DNA of 64,000 nt from Gari tellinella (GCA_922989275.2 OV277866.1:55419246-55483245); one strand, 5' to 3'; positions 1 through 11,192 are shown, counted from the first letter of the stretch. Notes: generated by a model from the letters alone, not told the origin. Numbers and translations: made by a program.

Positions 1-150
1 GTTTATATTGCAGTATTCAGTGGCATCTCTTTAAAGAGCGCTTTGTTATTCAAAGAGTGACCTCTTATCTCAAGTATACATATTTAAATTATTTATGTTA
101 TAGATCGTTTTTCTCAGACTAATATATTTTTAATTTTTTCTCTTATATAG

Positions 151-510
151 GGGTTCCAAGTTCCTAAGGGCTGGGCTTTGACGTATTCCATCCGGGACAC
201 TCATGAGACTGGTGGCCATTTTGTCGACCATAAAGTGTTCAATCCCGACCGCTGGACGCACTCAAATACTTCAAAACACCAGTTCCAGTATATACCCTTC
301 GGTGGCGGGCGGCGAGCATGCGCAGGGAAAGACTTGGCTAAATTAATGCTCAAGATATTCGCAGTTGAGCTGGTGAGAAACTGTGAGTGGAAGCTGGACA
401 ATGCCAACACGAAGTTTTCAACATTTCCATTGCCTGTACCTACTGACAACTTGCCACTTAGTTTCACCGCGAAAACCAATGACTTTCGGACTCGAGCTCA
501 TACTGTTTAG
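151..510 (+). CDS. CYP26-like cytochrome P450, last coding exon (partial gene)
   Basis: The exon encodes the C-terminal 119 residues of a microsomal cytochrome P450, a haem mono-oxygenase. It opens after a pyrimidine-rich tract ending in AG at 149-150, so the start is a splice acceptor and not an ATG; the frame begins G-F-Q-V-P-K-G-W. Visible motifs are the PERF-like F-N-P-D-R-W (238-255) and the haem loop FGGGRRACAG (298-327), with the axial cysteine codon at 319-321. The KIFAVEL segment and the D-N-L-P near the end resemble CYP26 retinoic-acid hydroxylases more than other P450 clans (family knowledge, from memory). The stop is TAG at 508-510. Upstream exons lie outside the window. P450 identity is near certain; the CYP26 assignment is probable and needs a tree. 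Confidence 0.88.
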   Translation, partial: GFQVPKGWALTYSIRDTHETGGHFVDHKVFNPDRWTHSNTSKHQFQYIPFGGGRRACAGKDLAKLMLKIFAVELVRNCEWKLDNANTKFSTFPLPVPTDNLPLSFTAKTNDFRTRAHTV

Positions 511-562
511 GAGGGGTGATGGTCGACTCCTAGAGTACAGCATGACAAGTGGAATTGGTACA

Positions 563-568
563 AATAAA
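563..568 (+). promoter_or_regulatory. AATAAA polyadenylation signal candidate for the P450 gene
   Basis: Canonical AATAAA 53 bp after the P450 stop codon. It would give a very short 3' UTR. A GT-rich stretch follows (570-600), as expected downstream of a cleavage site. Confidence 0.45.
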
Positions 569-710
569 TATTTTGTTGTAGACACCAGTGTTATTGGTCT
601 TTATAGATAATGTCTCCGTTTTTTGTGGAAGGAGAAAAGTAAATCAGCAAAGATATTACAAATGATACAGTACTGAAGATACATGTAAACGTTCAACAGA
701 AAATCTGTAT

Positions 711-1038
711 TTAACCCTTTCACTGCCAATTTTTTCATAAAACTTTTACAGCGTCGTCTGTTTCAAATTTGTTGTCTGCAATGTCGTTTCAAAGTTAACA
801 ATAAGGCAATATGACTGAAGAAATTTCAAAACGAGTGGCAACTGCCTCACCGCGTGTACATTGGGTTTGGGGTGCATATAGCTTGGATACTGATCAGTAT
901 CTTAATTGTTGGGCATGATTCAACTTGTTTGACACCCATATCAAAGTTAGAGTCAAAGTACCTAAATGCAATTTTGAGTAATCAAACCAGATGCCAATTG
1001 TTTAAAGCAGATGACGTCATGGCAGTGAAGGGGTTAGA
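711..1038. mobile_element. PB-1 MITE, degenerate
   Basis: Starts TTAACCCTTTCACTGCC and ends GGCAGTGAAGGGGTTA(G), so the termini are inverted; the right TTAA has mutated to TTAG. A TGACGTCA motif lies just inside the right end. The core hairpin is decayed. Confidence 0.7.
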
Positions 1039-1824
1039 ACTAAAGGAGCGGGAAGTTTAAAAAATGCCGGTGCTATTTATACATACTCATTGAATATGGC
1101 AGCGATGACAAGTTTTTATTATTTATTAGATATTTGTGTACTAATGTGTATTTATTATTATGCAGTAAAAGGTGTGTACTCTTACATCGGTTACCATTGA
1201 TACCATAACTCATTCAACCATGAAACTTCAAAAGGACAATACCTTTTTTATTTAAAAAAGGTCTTGTCCATTTTAACAAGTTTTTTAAAGACCGTTTAAC
1301 TGTACATGTATTTTCGAAAATTACATACTATGCAGTCCTGCTCATAGGACTCCTTTGCTAGTAACATGTTAACTCTTCACCAGTACATATATAGTTTGTA
1401 AATCACGAGTATACTCATTGCTAGGGTTCAATGTATTAATATTTCATTAAACTTTTTGCCATGCTTTTTGGTGACTGTTGTTCACAGGTGACTTTTGTAT
1501 ACAGGTTTTACTATAGATTGTGTTTGTGTTCAGATTGTAGAGGGTGTTATTTAGACACTATCAGGACTCCAGATAAGTAGAGTTTTTCAAAATCAAAAAT
1601 CTTTATTTCTGCATTAAACCCTATGATGTCACTACTCGAATCGTCTCGAAGAGACGATTCTAATGAGTAGTAACACCTTAGGATTTGCTATTAAAATGAG
1701 TGAGAAATTGTTGGATTTGTTCGGAAAACTCCCTCCTATCTGGAACCCTGCACTATGTTTCACTCTGACATGTATTATATTCTATGTATTGTTCTTTAGG
1801 AAGACTTTTCTTGACTCATTTTTG
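1039..1824. other. AT-rich spacer with one short hairpin
   Basis: No gene seen. A perfect GAATCGTCTC / GAGACGATTC hairpin lies at about 1638-1660; a related hairpin occurs in the GGGCCCGTTTCAT palindromic element near 63.85 kb. Confidence 0.5.
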
Positions 1825-2038
1825 TTAACCCTTTCACTGCCAACACGTCATCAATTTTAAACAACTGTCGCCTTCTTTTATTTTTTTCTATTTCTTAGGT
1901 ATTATGACTTTAGCAATATTGAAATGGGTATCAAACAATTTCGATCTTGACAAGACGCCGTGTTGCGCAGTGTCTCACCGGGATCCAAACTGTTTGCAAT
2001 TAGTTATTCTACTCGGGGTAAGGCAGTGAAGGGGTTAA
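1825..2038. mobile_element. PB-1 MITE
   Basis: TTAA at both ends (1825-1828, 2035-2038). Left end CCCTTTCACTGCC, right end GGCAGTGAAGGGG. Interior has GACAAGACGCCGTGTTGCGC followed by a decayed right arm, a worn core I. Confidence 0.82.
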
Positions 2039-2288
2039 TTCAGTGAAGGATTTACATATTTTTAATGTTTGAGATCGACGGGTTTTTTTTGGTCGTCTAT
2101 GTTTACTATTTTTCTTCAGTATTATCTTTACAAGCCGGTTTTCATTATTAATGTAATATTATGTTTTATAAATGAGTGTGTCTTTATATTTATAGCCAAC
2201 CAGTATTAAGCAACCATTCAGATTAAAACAGAAGCGAAAAAACATACTTACCCAATATATCCAATATATATATGCCCTTTTGCAAAAA

Positions 2289-2481
2289 CAGTCGAACTTC
2301 GATATTTCGAACTCTTTTAACTCGAACTATCCGATAGTTCGACATATGAACTGCATTATTTCATGCTCGGTTAAGTCGAATATACCCATATTTCAAAGTT
2401 AAAACGTAGCTTAGCCACGTTTAAACTTTGAAATACGAGTATGTTCGACAAAACCGACGTCGAGATATCGAAGTTCGACTG
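2289..2481. mobile_element. TA-3 MITE (CAGTCGAACTTCG termini), 193 bp
   Basis: Long inverted repeats CAGTCGAACTTCGATAT / ATATCGAAGTTCGACTG with TA on the right flank. Centre is core III, CAAAGTTAAAACG facing its complement. Termini resemble pogo/Tigger-type elements. Length matches the copies at 15.0 and 49.0 kb. Confidence 0.85.
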
Positions 2482-2499
2482 TAATAAATACCATTGCAG

Positions 2500-2580
2500 C
2501 TTGGAGCCAGATCAGACGTCAAATGACCCGGACTCTGATTTGATTCCAAACTGTTTTCCAGTCGGACAGAAATCAATCCT
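2500..2580. repeat. Solo core I fragment
   Basis: GGAGCCAGATCAGACG is followed by a decayed complementary arm and CCAAACTG. No recognisable MITE termini remain. From here to 3130 I see nothing else. Confidence 0.5.
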
Positions 2581-3130
2581 CAAAAATTCCCTTCATTTTC
2601 TACACTGTATACACACTTTGTCTCACTACTGTTATATCGTCGGCTTGACTATTGTCGTCTGCAATTATTTCACAATCATGTTTTAGATTTTTTTGACTGA
2701 AGGAATACCAATACATGTACAAGTGTATTTTATCATGGTCTGACACCGAGGTCAATACTTATAAAAATGTTTTAGTTGATATTAGCAGGCTGCTCAAATC
2801 GGACCAATCAAAAGTTAGATAACAATCTCAGACTCAACTCAAAAGCTTTATAAGCATGTAACCGAGTTACTTGGCGTCTAATATAGATCAAAACTATTTG
2901 CAAATGTTAGCAAAACCGTTTGACACTTAAATAACTATTTCTTTAAACGTTCAAAAATATTGTATTTGACATAAAAGTGTAGACATCAATTTAACAGACG
3001 TTACAGTAAATAGTCCAATGCAGTAAAAGTCCACCATCAAGGTCACTCAATAAAAGTGTTTATAGTTGGTATTCAAGAAAAAACAGACAAGCAAAGTAGC
3101 CCGTTGTGAAATTTCGGCATTACATTTTGT

Positions 3131-3345
3131 TTTAATCTATTCACTGCCTTACTCTGAGTACAATAGTTATTTGAAAAAGGGTTTGATCGTAATCAGACGC
3201 CACGTTACGCGGCATCTGGTCAAGATTCAAACTGTTTGACAATCATTTCAATATTTCATTATGTCAAAATGTCTAAAATTGAAATTTGAGAAACAGAATC
3301 GGACAACTGTTTAAATTAAATGACGTCATGGCATTGAAGGGATCA
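3131..3345. mobile_element. PB-1 MITE, degenerate
   Basis: Left TTAATCTATTCACTGCC, right TGACGTCATGGCATTGAAGG with the terminal TTAA lost. Core I is half decayed (GATCGTAATCAGACGCC...GCGGCATCTGGTCAAGATTC). Confidence 0.7.
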
Positions 3346-3481
3346 AGCCCCTAATACAGTCCGTCTTTTGAGTGACCATGATAGTAAACAGCGTTGGGGT
3401 TTTAAAACACACTATGGAACAAATTGCATGTATTATTTATTTAGTGATGTAAATTTAATATATACTTTGCAATATGTGTTA

Positions 3482-3727
3482 CAGTGGAGAATCTGTTATT
3501 CTTTCCCGTTTAAACGCAAACGTACGCAAACGCAAATCACTAAAACGTAGAAAAGTACAACTTTTGGACAATTCTGATAATTCATGTTTATCTTGGTGGC
3601 AAACAGTTTGGAGCCTGATCAGACGCCGGGTTACCCGGCGTCTGATCTGGCTCCAAACTGTTTGCACTACAAATAATAGTTTTAGCGTAAACGCGTTTAT
3701 TGGGAAAGAATAACAGATTCTCCACTG
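3482..3727. mobile_element. TA-1 MITE, intact 246 bp
   Basis: TA flanks at 3480-3481 and 3728-3729. Termini CAGTGGAGAATCTGTTATTC and its complement. The interior holds complete core I: CAAACAGTTTGGAGCC, TGATCAGACGCCGGG, then the complementary arm. Member of the young 246-bp subgroup. No coding capacity. Confidence 0.93.
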
Positions 3728-4128
3728 TACATGTAAATGTAGATGTAATATTTTATGTGTAAAAGTAGATTATGTGTAGTGGCCTTAACTTATATGAATT
3801 GTTGTTTTGTAGATGTGAATTACGACAAGGCTCAGATGACATTGCAAACAATGTAGATCTAGAATATCCACCGCAAGATAAAAATTTATAAAACACTGAA
3901 GCAAAATCGTGTCTACTTTTTATCAAATCTTTATTAAGCGGCCGATGTTTATAGAGAAATGGAGTGTTTTAAAAGCATGCACCCGCTCAATGCAGTATGA
4001 TATAAAACAGAAGTGTTCTGCACTGAGCTGTCACGTGTAGACTATAAGGCTTTAGTGAATATTGCTAATTGCTTTTCTCGTAACCCTTACGCTTGCAAAG
4101 GCTTCAAAAGGTAACCTTTTTCTCGCTA

Positions 4129-4345
4129 CAGTGGAGAAAACGTTTTTTTCCCCGTTTTAACACAAACGAAACGCAAACGCGACACACTAAAATGTAGATA
4201 ATGATGACGTTTTGACAATCATATTAGTCTGAGTGGCAAACAGTTTGGAGCCTGATCAGAAGCCTGGGTTACCCGGCGTCTGATCTGGCTCTAAGCTGTT
4301 TGCAATGGAAATAAACGTTTTAGCGTTATAACGTTTTCTCCACTG
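4129..4345. mobile_element. TA-1 MITE, older subfamily
   Basis: TA flanks; CAGTGGAGAAAACG...CGTTTTCTCCACTG. Core I present with one-base changes (GATCAGAAGCCTGGG...CCCGGCGTCTGATC). The interval 3730-4128 before it holds nothing recognised. Confidence 0.88.
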
Positions 4346-4375
4346 TAATCGCGAATTCGCTGCTTATGCAAACAT

Positions 4376-4455
4376 TTTGTATTCAGACAAGACACCGCGT
4401 ACATTGTAACGCGGATTTTGATCAGAATCAAAACTGTTTGACATTCGTATTGCTT
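4376..4455. repeat. Core I remnant
   Basis: AGACACCGCGTACATTG...GATCAGAATCAAAACTGTTTGACA, the right half of a PB-1-type core without termini. Confidence 0.5.
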
Positions 4456-4561
4456 TTTCAACAGCCACAACACTGAATCTGACTTGAAATTTTTTAAAAC
4501 GATACTATCAATGAAGTAAAAGACTTAAACAGTCGTGGAAATATTTTGACTATTTGAGATT

Positions 4562-4810
4562 TTAACTTTTTCCTCCCTGAAACTTCAATGGACAATCCCA
4601 GTTTCCATTTTAGTCTAGTCCATTTTTTACTTTTAAGGGTTGTCTTTGTCAATGTTTTGCATTTTGACAAATAGTGAAGACCCAGATCAGAGGGCTCCTT
4701 AAAAGCCCTCTGGTCTGGGTATTCACTGTTTGCATAGGACAAGTGCACTTTTAACATATATATCGTTTGAAAAGGGCGCCGTTATGCGGGACTAGGGTTC
4801 AAAGGGTTAA
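4562..4810. mobile_element. PB-3 MITE
   Basis: TTAA at 4562-4565 and 4807-4810. One end reads TTTTTCCTCCCTGAAACTTC, the other GGGTTCAAAGGG. The core I variant is GTGAAGACCCAGATCAGAGGG and complement, with a GGGCTCC/AAAAGCCC loop. Confidence 0.8.
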
Positions 4811-5055
4811 AGGACACGATATAGTCAACCCTTATGAAACGAGAAGCGGACATGTTTTATCTGGGTCTACATTGGTTCCACTGTTAGAAGGACTTGTTGT
4901 AACGTTGTTCATATACCATGCACTCAGGTAATTAATTTATGATTGAATCTGTTTTACACGGTTTTTATGGAAATAAACGTTCGTTACGCTCAATTATATT
5001 GTGTCAGTCTCTGAATCCATACTAATGTACACTGTATACAGTCAGAATGGTTTTA

Positions 5056-5366
5056 CAGTGGAGAAAACGTTATTCTTCCCCGTTTAAACACAAACGAAAC
5101 GCAATCGCAAGATACTTAAATATAGAAAAATGATGACATTTTGACAATTTTAACTAATCATGATAGTCTGAGTGGCAAACAGTTTTGTGTGTGTGTGTGT
5201 GTATGTGTTTGTTATGGTATGGCTGTGTGTGTGTGTTCTGCTTTAGAGATGGGTGTATTGTTTGTGTTGCGTTTCCTGCTTGAGTCTTCTTTCGTATTTA
5301 TTTGAATGAAAATAAACGTTTTAGCGTAAACGCGTTTTTTGGGAAAGAATTACGGTCTCCCTACTG
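5056..5366. mobile_element. TA-1 MITE with core replaced by a GT microsatellite
   Basis: TA-1 termini and both sub-terminal arms are present, but right after GGCAAACAGTTT the hairpin is replaced by (GT)n plus ~100 bp of unrelated T/G-rich sequence (5183-5300). The right part resumes at AAATAAACGTTTTAGCG. Confidence 0.8.
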
Positions 5367-5419
5367 TACTAAAATTTAATTGCAGTCGGGTTCTGATAAG
5401 TCTACCTCGTTAACTTTTT

Positions 5420-5641
5420 AGCTCACCTTGCACGAAGTGCCAAGTTGAGCTATTGTGATTGCCCTGTGTCCGTCGTCGTCCGTCGTGTGTCATCAACTTT
5501 TTCTTTAAAGATCTTCGTCTTGGAAACTACTGGGTCAATTTCATTCAAACTTCAGAGGATTGTTCCTTGTAGGGTACTCTCTCAGATGTCTTGAAATATA
5601 GGTCATCCAATTGAAATTGTGGTTGCCATAGCAACCAATAG
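5420..5641. repeat. AGCTCACC...CGTCGTC dispersed repeat, 5' head
   Basis: Contains AGCTCACCTTGCACGAAGTG, CAAGTTGAGCTATTGTGAT and CCGTCGTCGTCCGTCGTGTG. I associate this sequence type with bivalve genomes. It leads directly into the tandem array that follows. The repeat class is uncertain. Confidence 0.55.
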
Positions 5642-5798
5642 AAAAAGCTTTAAAAATCTTCTTGTCAAAAACTACTAGTCTGAATTGAAAATAGTTTTAC
5701 CCAAATGTGCTATTGGTGACCTTCTATAAGATGTCTTAAAATAATGTTCCTATCTTAAAAAACATGGCCGCCAGTGGGTGGGGCACGTTTTCCTTATA

Positions 5799-6108
5799 CA
5801 GTCCTGAACCTTATTAAATTAACAATTTTTGCGATTCGCTTGCAATTCGATGGCAATTCGCTTGCGATTCAAAATAGTAATTTTACCCTCGGGTAAGTTT
5901 GCCCGAATGGTGTATCTCACAAATATTCGCAAATATGCCTTCGTTAATTTTTTCGATTCAATTTTTGTCACAACCGCTTCGGAAAATCGCGTAAAAATCT
6001 TCAAGCGTAAGATTCGCCTTTTGAAGCACCCGATTCGATGGCAATCGAAGGTAATTCGCTTGCGAATCACTTGCGATTATCAATTTAATTTTATAAGGTT
6101 CAGTACTG
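5799..6108. mobile_element. TIR element, 310 bp, TA-flanked (CAGTCCTGAACC)
   Basis: TA target duplication (5797-5798, 6109-6110). Ends CAGTCCTGAACCTTAT / ATAAGGTTCAGTACTG are inverted, and the inner GCGATTCGCTTGC motif recurs on both arms. A 118-codon open frame crosses it but looks incidental to the palindrome. Only copy in the window. Confidence 0.75.
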
Positions 6109-6116
6109 TATGGCTA

Positions 6117-6362
6117 CAGTGGAGAATCAGTTATTCTTTCCCGTTTAAACGCAAACGTACGCAAACGCAAAGCACTAAAACGTAGAAAAGAACAACTTTT
6201 GGACAATTCTGATAATTCTTGTTTATCTTGGTGGCAAACAGTTTGGAGCCTGATCAGACGCCGGGTTACTCGGCGTCTGATCTGGCTCCAAACTGTTTGC
6301 ACTGCAAATAATAGCTTTAGCGTAAACGCGTTTATTGGGAAAGAATAACAGATTCTCCACTG
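6117..6362. mobile_element. TA-1 MITE, intact 246 bp
   Basis: TA flanks (6115-6116, 6363-6364); starts CAGTGGAGAATCAGTTATTC, ends GATTCTCCACTG. Complete core I with a GGGTTACTCGG loop. Inserted into the tandem array six bases from the preceding element. Confidence 0.93.
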
Positions 6363-6988
6363 TACATAGTGAAAACTTTAAAAATCTTCTAGTCTGAAAC
6401 CGCTGATCCAATTTGAAAATAATTTCACACAAATGATTCATGGGTGACCCTCTACTAGATTTCTAAAAAATAATTTTGATATCTTAAAAAACATGGCCGC
6501 CAATGGGTGGGACACGTTTTCCTTATGGTACTGTATAGTAAAAACTTTAAAAATCTTCTTCTGTGAAACTGCTGGTCGAAATTGAAAATAATTGTACACA
6601 AATGATCCATGGGTGACACTCTACCAGATTTCTTAAACTAATTTTTGATATCTTAAAAAACATGGCCGCCAGTGGGCTGGGCACGTTTTCCTTATGATAC
6701 TGTACAGTAAAAACTTTAAAAATGTTCTCCTGGGAAACTAATGGTCCAAATTGAAAATGATTTTAGACAAATGATCCATTGGTGATTCTCTACTAGATTT
6801 CTAAGAATAATTTTGATATCTTAAAAAACATGGCCGCCAGTGGGTGGGGCACTTTTTCCTTATGATATATATACTGAATAGTTAAAAAATAAAAATCTTC
6901 TTCTGTGAAACTGCTGGTCCAAATTGAAAATAATTTTACCCAAATGATCCATGGGTGACCCTCTACCAGACGCGTTTATTGTGAAATA

Positions 6989-7193
6989 CAGTTAAATCTC
7001 CCTATTACAACCACTAAAATGAAGATTAATTGATTGGATAAAAGACAGGTGACAGCTTAAAGCAAGGTGACAGTAAAACAGAAAGCTCCTGTAGGAGCTT
7101 TCTGATTAACTGTCACCTTTCTTTAAGCAGTCACCTGTCGTAAACATTTTGTAATAAACACAATTTAGTGGTCGTAATAGAGGGGTTCTACTG
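6989..7193. mobile_element. TA-2 MITE
   Basis: Ends CAGTTAAATCTCCCTATTAC and the near-complement GTCGTAATAGAGGGG...CTG. Core II: GACAGGTGACAGCTTAAAGC, GACAGTAAAACAGAAAGC, loop TCCTGTAGGA, complementary arm. Confidence 0.85.
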
Positions 7194-7324
7194 TTATTAC
7201 ATCTCCATTTTGTCAATGCTTCCAAAGTTTACAATGCAATGTAGCTTACTTTTACAATATTGTACTTGTTTCGAGGAAGTTCAATGTCAGTTCATTGGAG
7301 CCAAATCAATCGTGAGGCCAAGTT

Positions 7325-7525
7325 TTTACCCCCTCACTGCTTTGCTGTCGTCTGTTTTAATGTTGTTGTTTGCAAGAACGTTTTAAAGTAAGAGTCAATG
7401 TAATATGACTCAAGAAATATCGATTTGAGTGTCAAACAGTTTGGATCCTGATCAGACACAGCATTACGCGGCTCCTTATCACGATCCGAACTGTTTGCAA
7501 AGTCGACTATATGCGATTAAAAGAC
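7325..7525. mobile_element. PB-1 MITE, degenerate
   Basis: CCCCCTCACTGC head, GTCGTCTG motif and core I (GGATCCTGATCAGACACAGC...GATCCGAACTGTTTGC). The right terminus is not recognisable. Confidence 0.6.
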
Positions 7526-8634
7526 TGAACTTAAATCCAACGGGATGACCGGATATGACCTCATACGTAATCACGACCTGACAAGCCCGGATGATCTGAC
7601 CTCACCTCAAATGACCTGTGAACAAATTTCTCAACATCCGTTTCATGTGTGCGTTGCCAGTTGTATCTTTCACTGAAATCAAAAGAACCAACTTCTTTGA
7701 CGTTTGATGTCGATCATTGTTTCACTCGTCACAGACTACCATAGGCGACATTCACACTGCTTGGCACTTGACGATATGAGGATATTTCATTTCCTCAGTG
7801 AAAAGAACTTTACCATATTTCGCTGCCATTATGACGTAAAGACATATATAACACAGCCGCTGCTATCCTATCGTCTGTTTATATTTTCCGTCTGCTTTTA
7901 CTAGAATCTAGAGTTCTGTTCGTTTGACATAAGAAACATTGATGTGATTGAACATCCTGATCAAAAGCCACGTTACGCGGATGTCAATATTGTTGGCTCC
8001 GGCAGCGAAAGGGTTGTATCGGACTGGAAATGTTCATTTGGGCCTTCTTTCAGTGGGGAAAGAGTTTTAGACAAACATGTACAAGTAAAGAAAACAGTTG
8101 CAGCGTACTGGAGAAACTGAAACCATCATTTTGTGTGTTAATTGATGCCCATATATATGCGTCAATATTAATTAAGAAAAATGGTTATGTTAAACAATTT
8201 AAAAAAAAATACATAATGGCCATTGGGACAGGTCGGGATCGGACCTGTGCGGAGAGGTCAAAACTAGATACGTGTGTGTCCAAAACTATTAACCTAGGTT
8301 CTAACCAAATCGACAACATGCGTAGCTGACGGGTTTATTTTCTCTTGTTTGAAGTATATGTAGTGAGGTTAGCAGAAAAAGTGATCAGAAAATTCTAAAA
8401 AACAAAAAACGCTAACATTCAGTGCCTTTTTTTGATGATGTTTTTTTACCGATCATATTTGTTAAAAAAACAAAAACACATGCACGATATAATGCTACAA
8501 AATTGCTTCCTTTTGGTGTAGGGATATTTTTGGTGTTGGTTGGATTTTGTTTTTGGTTGTTGTTTTTGTTAAAATACATAATATGGTTTCAGTCTCTTTA
8601 AAAGCAAAAGACAAACATTTAACATTTTTAAATA
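7526..8634. other. AT-rich spacer, no gene or repeat recognised
   Basis: Contains short open frames without homology that I recognise and A/T-rich tracts near 8390-8580. A degenerate PB-1-like tail (CACGTTACGCGG...GCAGCGAAAGGGTTG) is visible near 7965-8015. Confidence 0.4.
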
Positions 8635-8795
8635 CAGTAAAACCTCTCTATTACAACCACTAAATTTGTTAAAGGTGTTTAAGGCAGGTGACTGTTTAAA
8701 GCAAGGTGACAGTGTTGGCAGCGTTAAGCTGTCAACTGCCTTTAATTCTAGCAATCAACCTTCATTTTAGTGGTCGTAATAGAGAGGTTTTACTG
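8635..8795. mobile_element. TA-2 MITE
   Basis: TA flanks; CAGTAAAACCTCTCTATTAC and AGAGAGGTTTTACTG are inverted. Core II arms GGTGACTGTTTAAAGC / CTTTAA are present but the central hairpin is shortened. 161 bp. Confidence 0.9.
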
Positions 8796-8930
8796 TATTG
8801 AAAAGTAAGCCTTATTTTCTATTTTTAACATTCAATGATAAAATCTAAAGCTGGTCTTTATTATTTTGCCATGCTATTTGACACTGCACGCTATAAATAG
8901 CTCACAGTACCCCAGTTGGTCTTTAAGACT

Positions 8931-9128
8931 TTAACCCTATCAGTGCTGAATTCATATTTCCAAAAAGTTATTTATTCTGATTTTTAGGGCCGCTTACGAA
9001 AATATTTCAGAAAAACATAAGTCAAACATAAAGTTCAGACATTGATCAGAGCCTTCCTTAAGTAGCCCTGTGATCAGAGTCTACACTGTCTGTAACTGAC
9101 ACATGTTCTCCAGCAGAGAAAGGATTAA
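8931..9128. mobile_element. TTAA MITE, PB-3-like
   Basis: TTAACCCTATCAGTGC at the left, GAAAGGATTAA at the right. Core I variant: TTGATCAGAGCCTTCC, loop, GATCAGAGTCTACACTG. Confidence 0.7.
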
Positions 9129-9175
9129 TCAACAGAGGTCATACTCGTTGGTTTCCATTCATAATAGCATGCAGA

Positions 9176-9391
9176 TTAACCAATGTGTGCCCTGTGGATT
9201 CTTCCATGTTTACATATTGGATAAGTCCATTTTTTATCAAAGAGATGCCTGGTCAAAATTTTCATTTCCATTTTGTTTTATATTGACATTTCTATCAGCA
9301 AACAATGTAGACTCTGATCAGACGCCGCATTATGCCGCATACACTGTTTGACTATGTCCAATATATGGCATCGTGGGCACAAATGGGTTAC
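9176..9391. mobile_element. PB-2 MITE
   Basis: TTAACCAATGTGTGCCC left, GGGCACAAATGGGTTA(C) right. Contains TGGATTCTTCCATG and GATGCCTGGTCAAAATTTTC, typical of this family. The core is shortened, with loss of most of the right arm. Confidence 0.8.
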
Positions 9392-9474
9392 CTAAATCAA
9401 TGCCTTGGCCAATTACACTGACATTTGCGAACAATTAAGTTTCTAACTGAGTATTATTTCAAGTTGTTTTTGCA

Positions 9475-9635
9475 ATATATTACAAATTAGACAAACAGTG
9501 CAGACCCTGAACAGAGAGTTCCTTTATAAACCCTCTAATATTGGCCTACACTGTTTGCATAGGACAAGTATGCCGCTCATCAGAACACTTATCGCAAATA
9601 ACGAGTATACTCGTCGCTAGGCTTCGGTGTGTTAA
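9475..9635. mobile_element. PB-3 MITE, degenerate
   Basis: Core I variant (CAAACAGTGCAGACCCTGAA ... CCTACACTGTTTGCATAGG) followed by ACGAGTATACTCGTCGCTAG and a right GTGTTAA. The left end is not resolved. Confidence 0.6.
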
Positions 9636-9674
9636 AACGAGAACCTTGCCCGTTGAAGCCACCTGCATTAAATA

Positions 9675-9923
9675 CAGTGGAGAAAACGTTATTCTTTCCC
9701 AATAAACGCGTTAACGCTAAAACGTTTATTTCCATTGCAAACAGTTTGGAGCCAGATCAGACGCCGGGTAACCCGGCGTCTGATCTGGCTCCAAACTGTT
9801 TGTCGCTCAAACTAACACGATAAGTTAGAATTGTCAAAATGTCATCATTTTCTACATTTTAGTGTGTTGCGTTTGCGTTTTTCGTTTGCGTGTAAACGGG
9901 AAAGAATAACGTTGTCTCCACTG
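9675..9923. mobile_element. TA-1 MITE, older subfamily
   Basis: CAGTGGAGAAAACGTTATTC...GTTGTCTCCACTG. Left flank TA, right flank mutated to CA. Core I complete: GGAGCCAGATCAGACGCCGG and complement. Confidence 0.9.
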
Positions 9924-10089
9924 CACATAGCAGGCGTCCGTATAGAGAGTTGGTGTTCACTTTATATTGGCCATTTGACGTACTTTTAACCCGATTTTCG
10001 TACAACTAGATTAGCTGCCGTGACCTTAATAGTCTACGAAATGCATAGTTGGCGAACTAAACATTTAAAGGTAATCTTCATTTAGTTAT

Positions 10090-10480
10090 AACTTGATTTA
10101 TGATTGACCCGTCCATAGCCTTACCCTGAGAACAATGGTTATTTGAAAATAAGTGGGATCTGCGACTGCTGATCAGAATCTAACCTGATTGACACTCATA
10201 CAGTGGATAAAACGTTCTTTTTCCCGTTTAAAAGCAAACGAAACGCAAACGCAAAACATTTAAACGTTTTTGTCCAATACATACTTCAAATTCGTCGATA
10301 ATTCGACCATAGCAGGGTAAATTCACAATTCTGCGGCAATATCGTGTTTTTAAATTGTTGTCTTCAAGTTTATATCCTTAGATATTGGCGAAGCAACTTC
10401 ATTACGGGTATCAAACAGTTTTGAGACAGATCAGGCGCCGCATGACGCGGCGTTTGTTCTGCTTCAAAACTTTGCAATGT
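10090..10480. repeat. MITE fragments: PB-1 piece, solo TA-1 left end, core I
   Basis: A PB-1 fragment (CCTTACCCTGAGAACAATGG, 10119-10200) abuts a TA-1 left end starting at 10201 and stopping near 10268. A further core I follows at 10407-10475 (GAGACAGATCAGGCGCCGC...GCGGCG). Confidence 0.6.
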
Positions 10481-10966
10481 CTCTTGAATATTCGATTAGC
10501 AGATGAAAGATTCATATAGATCTGCTGGATATTTCGGCTTGCCTAGTCCTTGCTCGGACAACTATCCCTGTTCCCCCCTAAGGGGGAACTTTGGAGGCGA
10601 TGATTCTCTGAAACCTTATAGAAAACGATATAAATCGGGTATAATAATAATAATAATAACAAAATGCTACAAAATGAACCATGTTTGCACTCTATGTAAA
10701 CTATGTATTTTACTTATAATTTGAATTAGTTTTACATGTTAACCCATGGTTATTCGGATATATTTAGATAATGTAAATTATCAATACTGATATCTCAAAC
10801 ATAAAAATCCCTTTGATTTGCTACTTTTTGAGGCAAACTTGATGATGACGATAACAATGGCTGTAAGAGGAACGATTATTTCTGATGTTATTATGATGAG
10901 CAAAGTACAAAAAGTTACTGGTTTGCCTTTTTTGTCTGTTGAATCTACATGTACTTTCTGGATTTA
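10481..10966. other. Spacer; short (TAA)n at 10641-10658
   Basis: A C/G-run hairpin CCCCCCTAAGGGGG lies near 10574. No gene seen. Confidence 0.4.
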
Positions 10967-11192
10967 CAATGGAGAACATGTTACTATTTGCCGTTTACAT
11001 AAAACTAAACGCAATGCTGTAGAACGTAGAAAACAGAAGCTCTTCGAAAACGGTTCAGGTTACTTTGTATCTGAAAAAGTAACTAACGTGTAGCCTGATT
11101 ACCCAGTGTCTGATCTGGACCCAACTGTTTGCGATTGACATGAAATTTAGCTTAAACCTGTTTATTCGAAAGGAATATTATATTCTCAACTG
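10967..11192. mobile_element. TA-1 MITE, degenerate
   Basis: TA flanks persist; left CAATGGAGAACATGTTACTA, right TATTCTCAACTG. Only the right half of core I remains (GTGTCTGATCTGGACCCAAC). Confidence 0.7.

Larger units (their letters stand above)
5642..6970. repeat. Tandem array, ~175-bp unit, interrupted by two MITEs
   Basis: Five partial or full units carry AAAACTTTAAAAATCTTC, ATCCATGGGTGA and ACATGGCCGCCAGTGGGTGG. Units begin near 5642, 6365, 6535, 6705 and 6890. The unit broken at 5796 resumes after two MITEs at 5799-6108 and 6117-6362, which supports their being insertions. Confidence 0.8.

Noticed and set aside
5819..6185. 118-codon open frame (+) with an 83-codon partner (-)
   Set aside because: It lies mainly within the inverted repeats of the 310-bp TIR element and then crosses into TA-1.
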